Shown: piece by piece, positions 63,737-64,000 of the stretch | Layout of the letters: each line of letters opens with the position of its first letter | How positions within the stretch are numbered: the stretch's first letter is position 1 | DNA from: Elephas maximus indicus | Lineage: Eukaryota > Chordata > Mammalia > Proboscidea > Elephantidae | Direction: 5' to 3' | DNA length: 64,000 nucleotides | NCBI RefSeq assembly: GCF_024166365.1 | Contig: NC_064831.1 | Location: 45,881,768-45,945,767, forward strand | Translations under genes and position numbers: made by a program | The notes under the pieces: generated by a model | Seen by the model: the letters and a program-made list of their open reading frames with translations, nothing else | Told to the model about the DNA's origin: nothing | Databases searched by the model: none

Positions 63737-64000
63737 CTGAAATGAGAAGGCAAAGTAAAACACATGGTTTTGATCAAAGAAGTCATTAACATTTTCCTGT
63801 TATCTTAACACCTATGAACCTGGTTTTGGTCAACTTTTCCTGCAATGTCACAGAAGTTTAATTCACTTGACCTCTCAAGTCCAATTCATGTTTATATTTA
63901 ATTATACTTAATGATAAAAATATGTAAGTTTCTTTTAGGAAAGGGCATAAGATATGCTTTTCTGAGCACAATTCTATTTTTACTTAAAACCTCCAAATTA

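Overview
This is eukaryotic, mammalian DNA. It most likely comes from an afrotherian of the elephant group (Paenungulata). About seventeen copies of the tRNA-derived AfroSINE family are scattered through it, several with clean target-site duplications. RTE/BovB-type LINE 3' ends carry the same tail as those SINEs. One near-full-length L1 has the long 3' UTR seen again in several truncated copies nearby. An African elephant-like genome fits best, but species cannot be settled by eye.

Two host genes are present, both on the minus strand. (1) DNAAF4 (formerly DYX1C1), a dynein axonemal assembly factor, is complete from its ATG at 45022 to its stop at 4435. Nine coding exons with GT-AG introns and consistent phases add up to 421 codons. 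It has an N-terminal CS/p23 domain, a charged helical middle and C-terminal TPRs. Its ATG sits in a GC-rich CpG island (about 44780-45250) that also holds an RFX X-box-like site, as expected of a ciliary gene. (2) The last coding exon of PYGO1 (62612-63736) encodes 374 residues, including the NPF motif and the whole PHD finger. Its two upstream coding exons lie beyond the right edge. The gene order and shared orientation match human 15q21.3.

Layout: 1-4434 is sequence downstream of DNAAF4, made of RTE and L1 remnants with a probable DNAAF4 3' UTR. 4435-45022 is DNAAF4, whose introns are packed with mobile elements: AfroSINEs, L1 pieces, Tigger, hAT relics, MIR, MaLR LTRs, two other solo LTRs and the 7.5-kb L1 at 35754-43280. 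45250-55400 is intergenic and repeat-rich. From 55480 to 62611 the sequence is AT-rich and nearly free of SINEs and LINEs; I infer a long PYGO1 3' UTR, interrupted by a decayed mariner whose transposase region has been amplified into an 8-copy 45-bp minisatellite.

I found no RNA gene, CRISPR array or new multi-gene system. The most unusual structures are the mariner-derived minisatellite, an interstitial telomeric block next to DNAAF4 exon 3, a SINE with a tRNA-Gly-like head, a Tigger relic flanked by an 85-bp direct repeat, and a head-to-head L1 pair forming a 1-kb inverted repeat.
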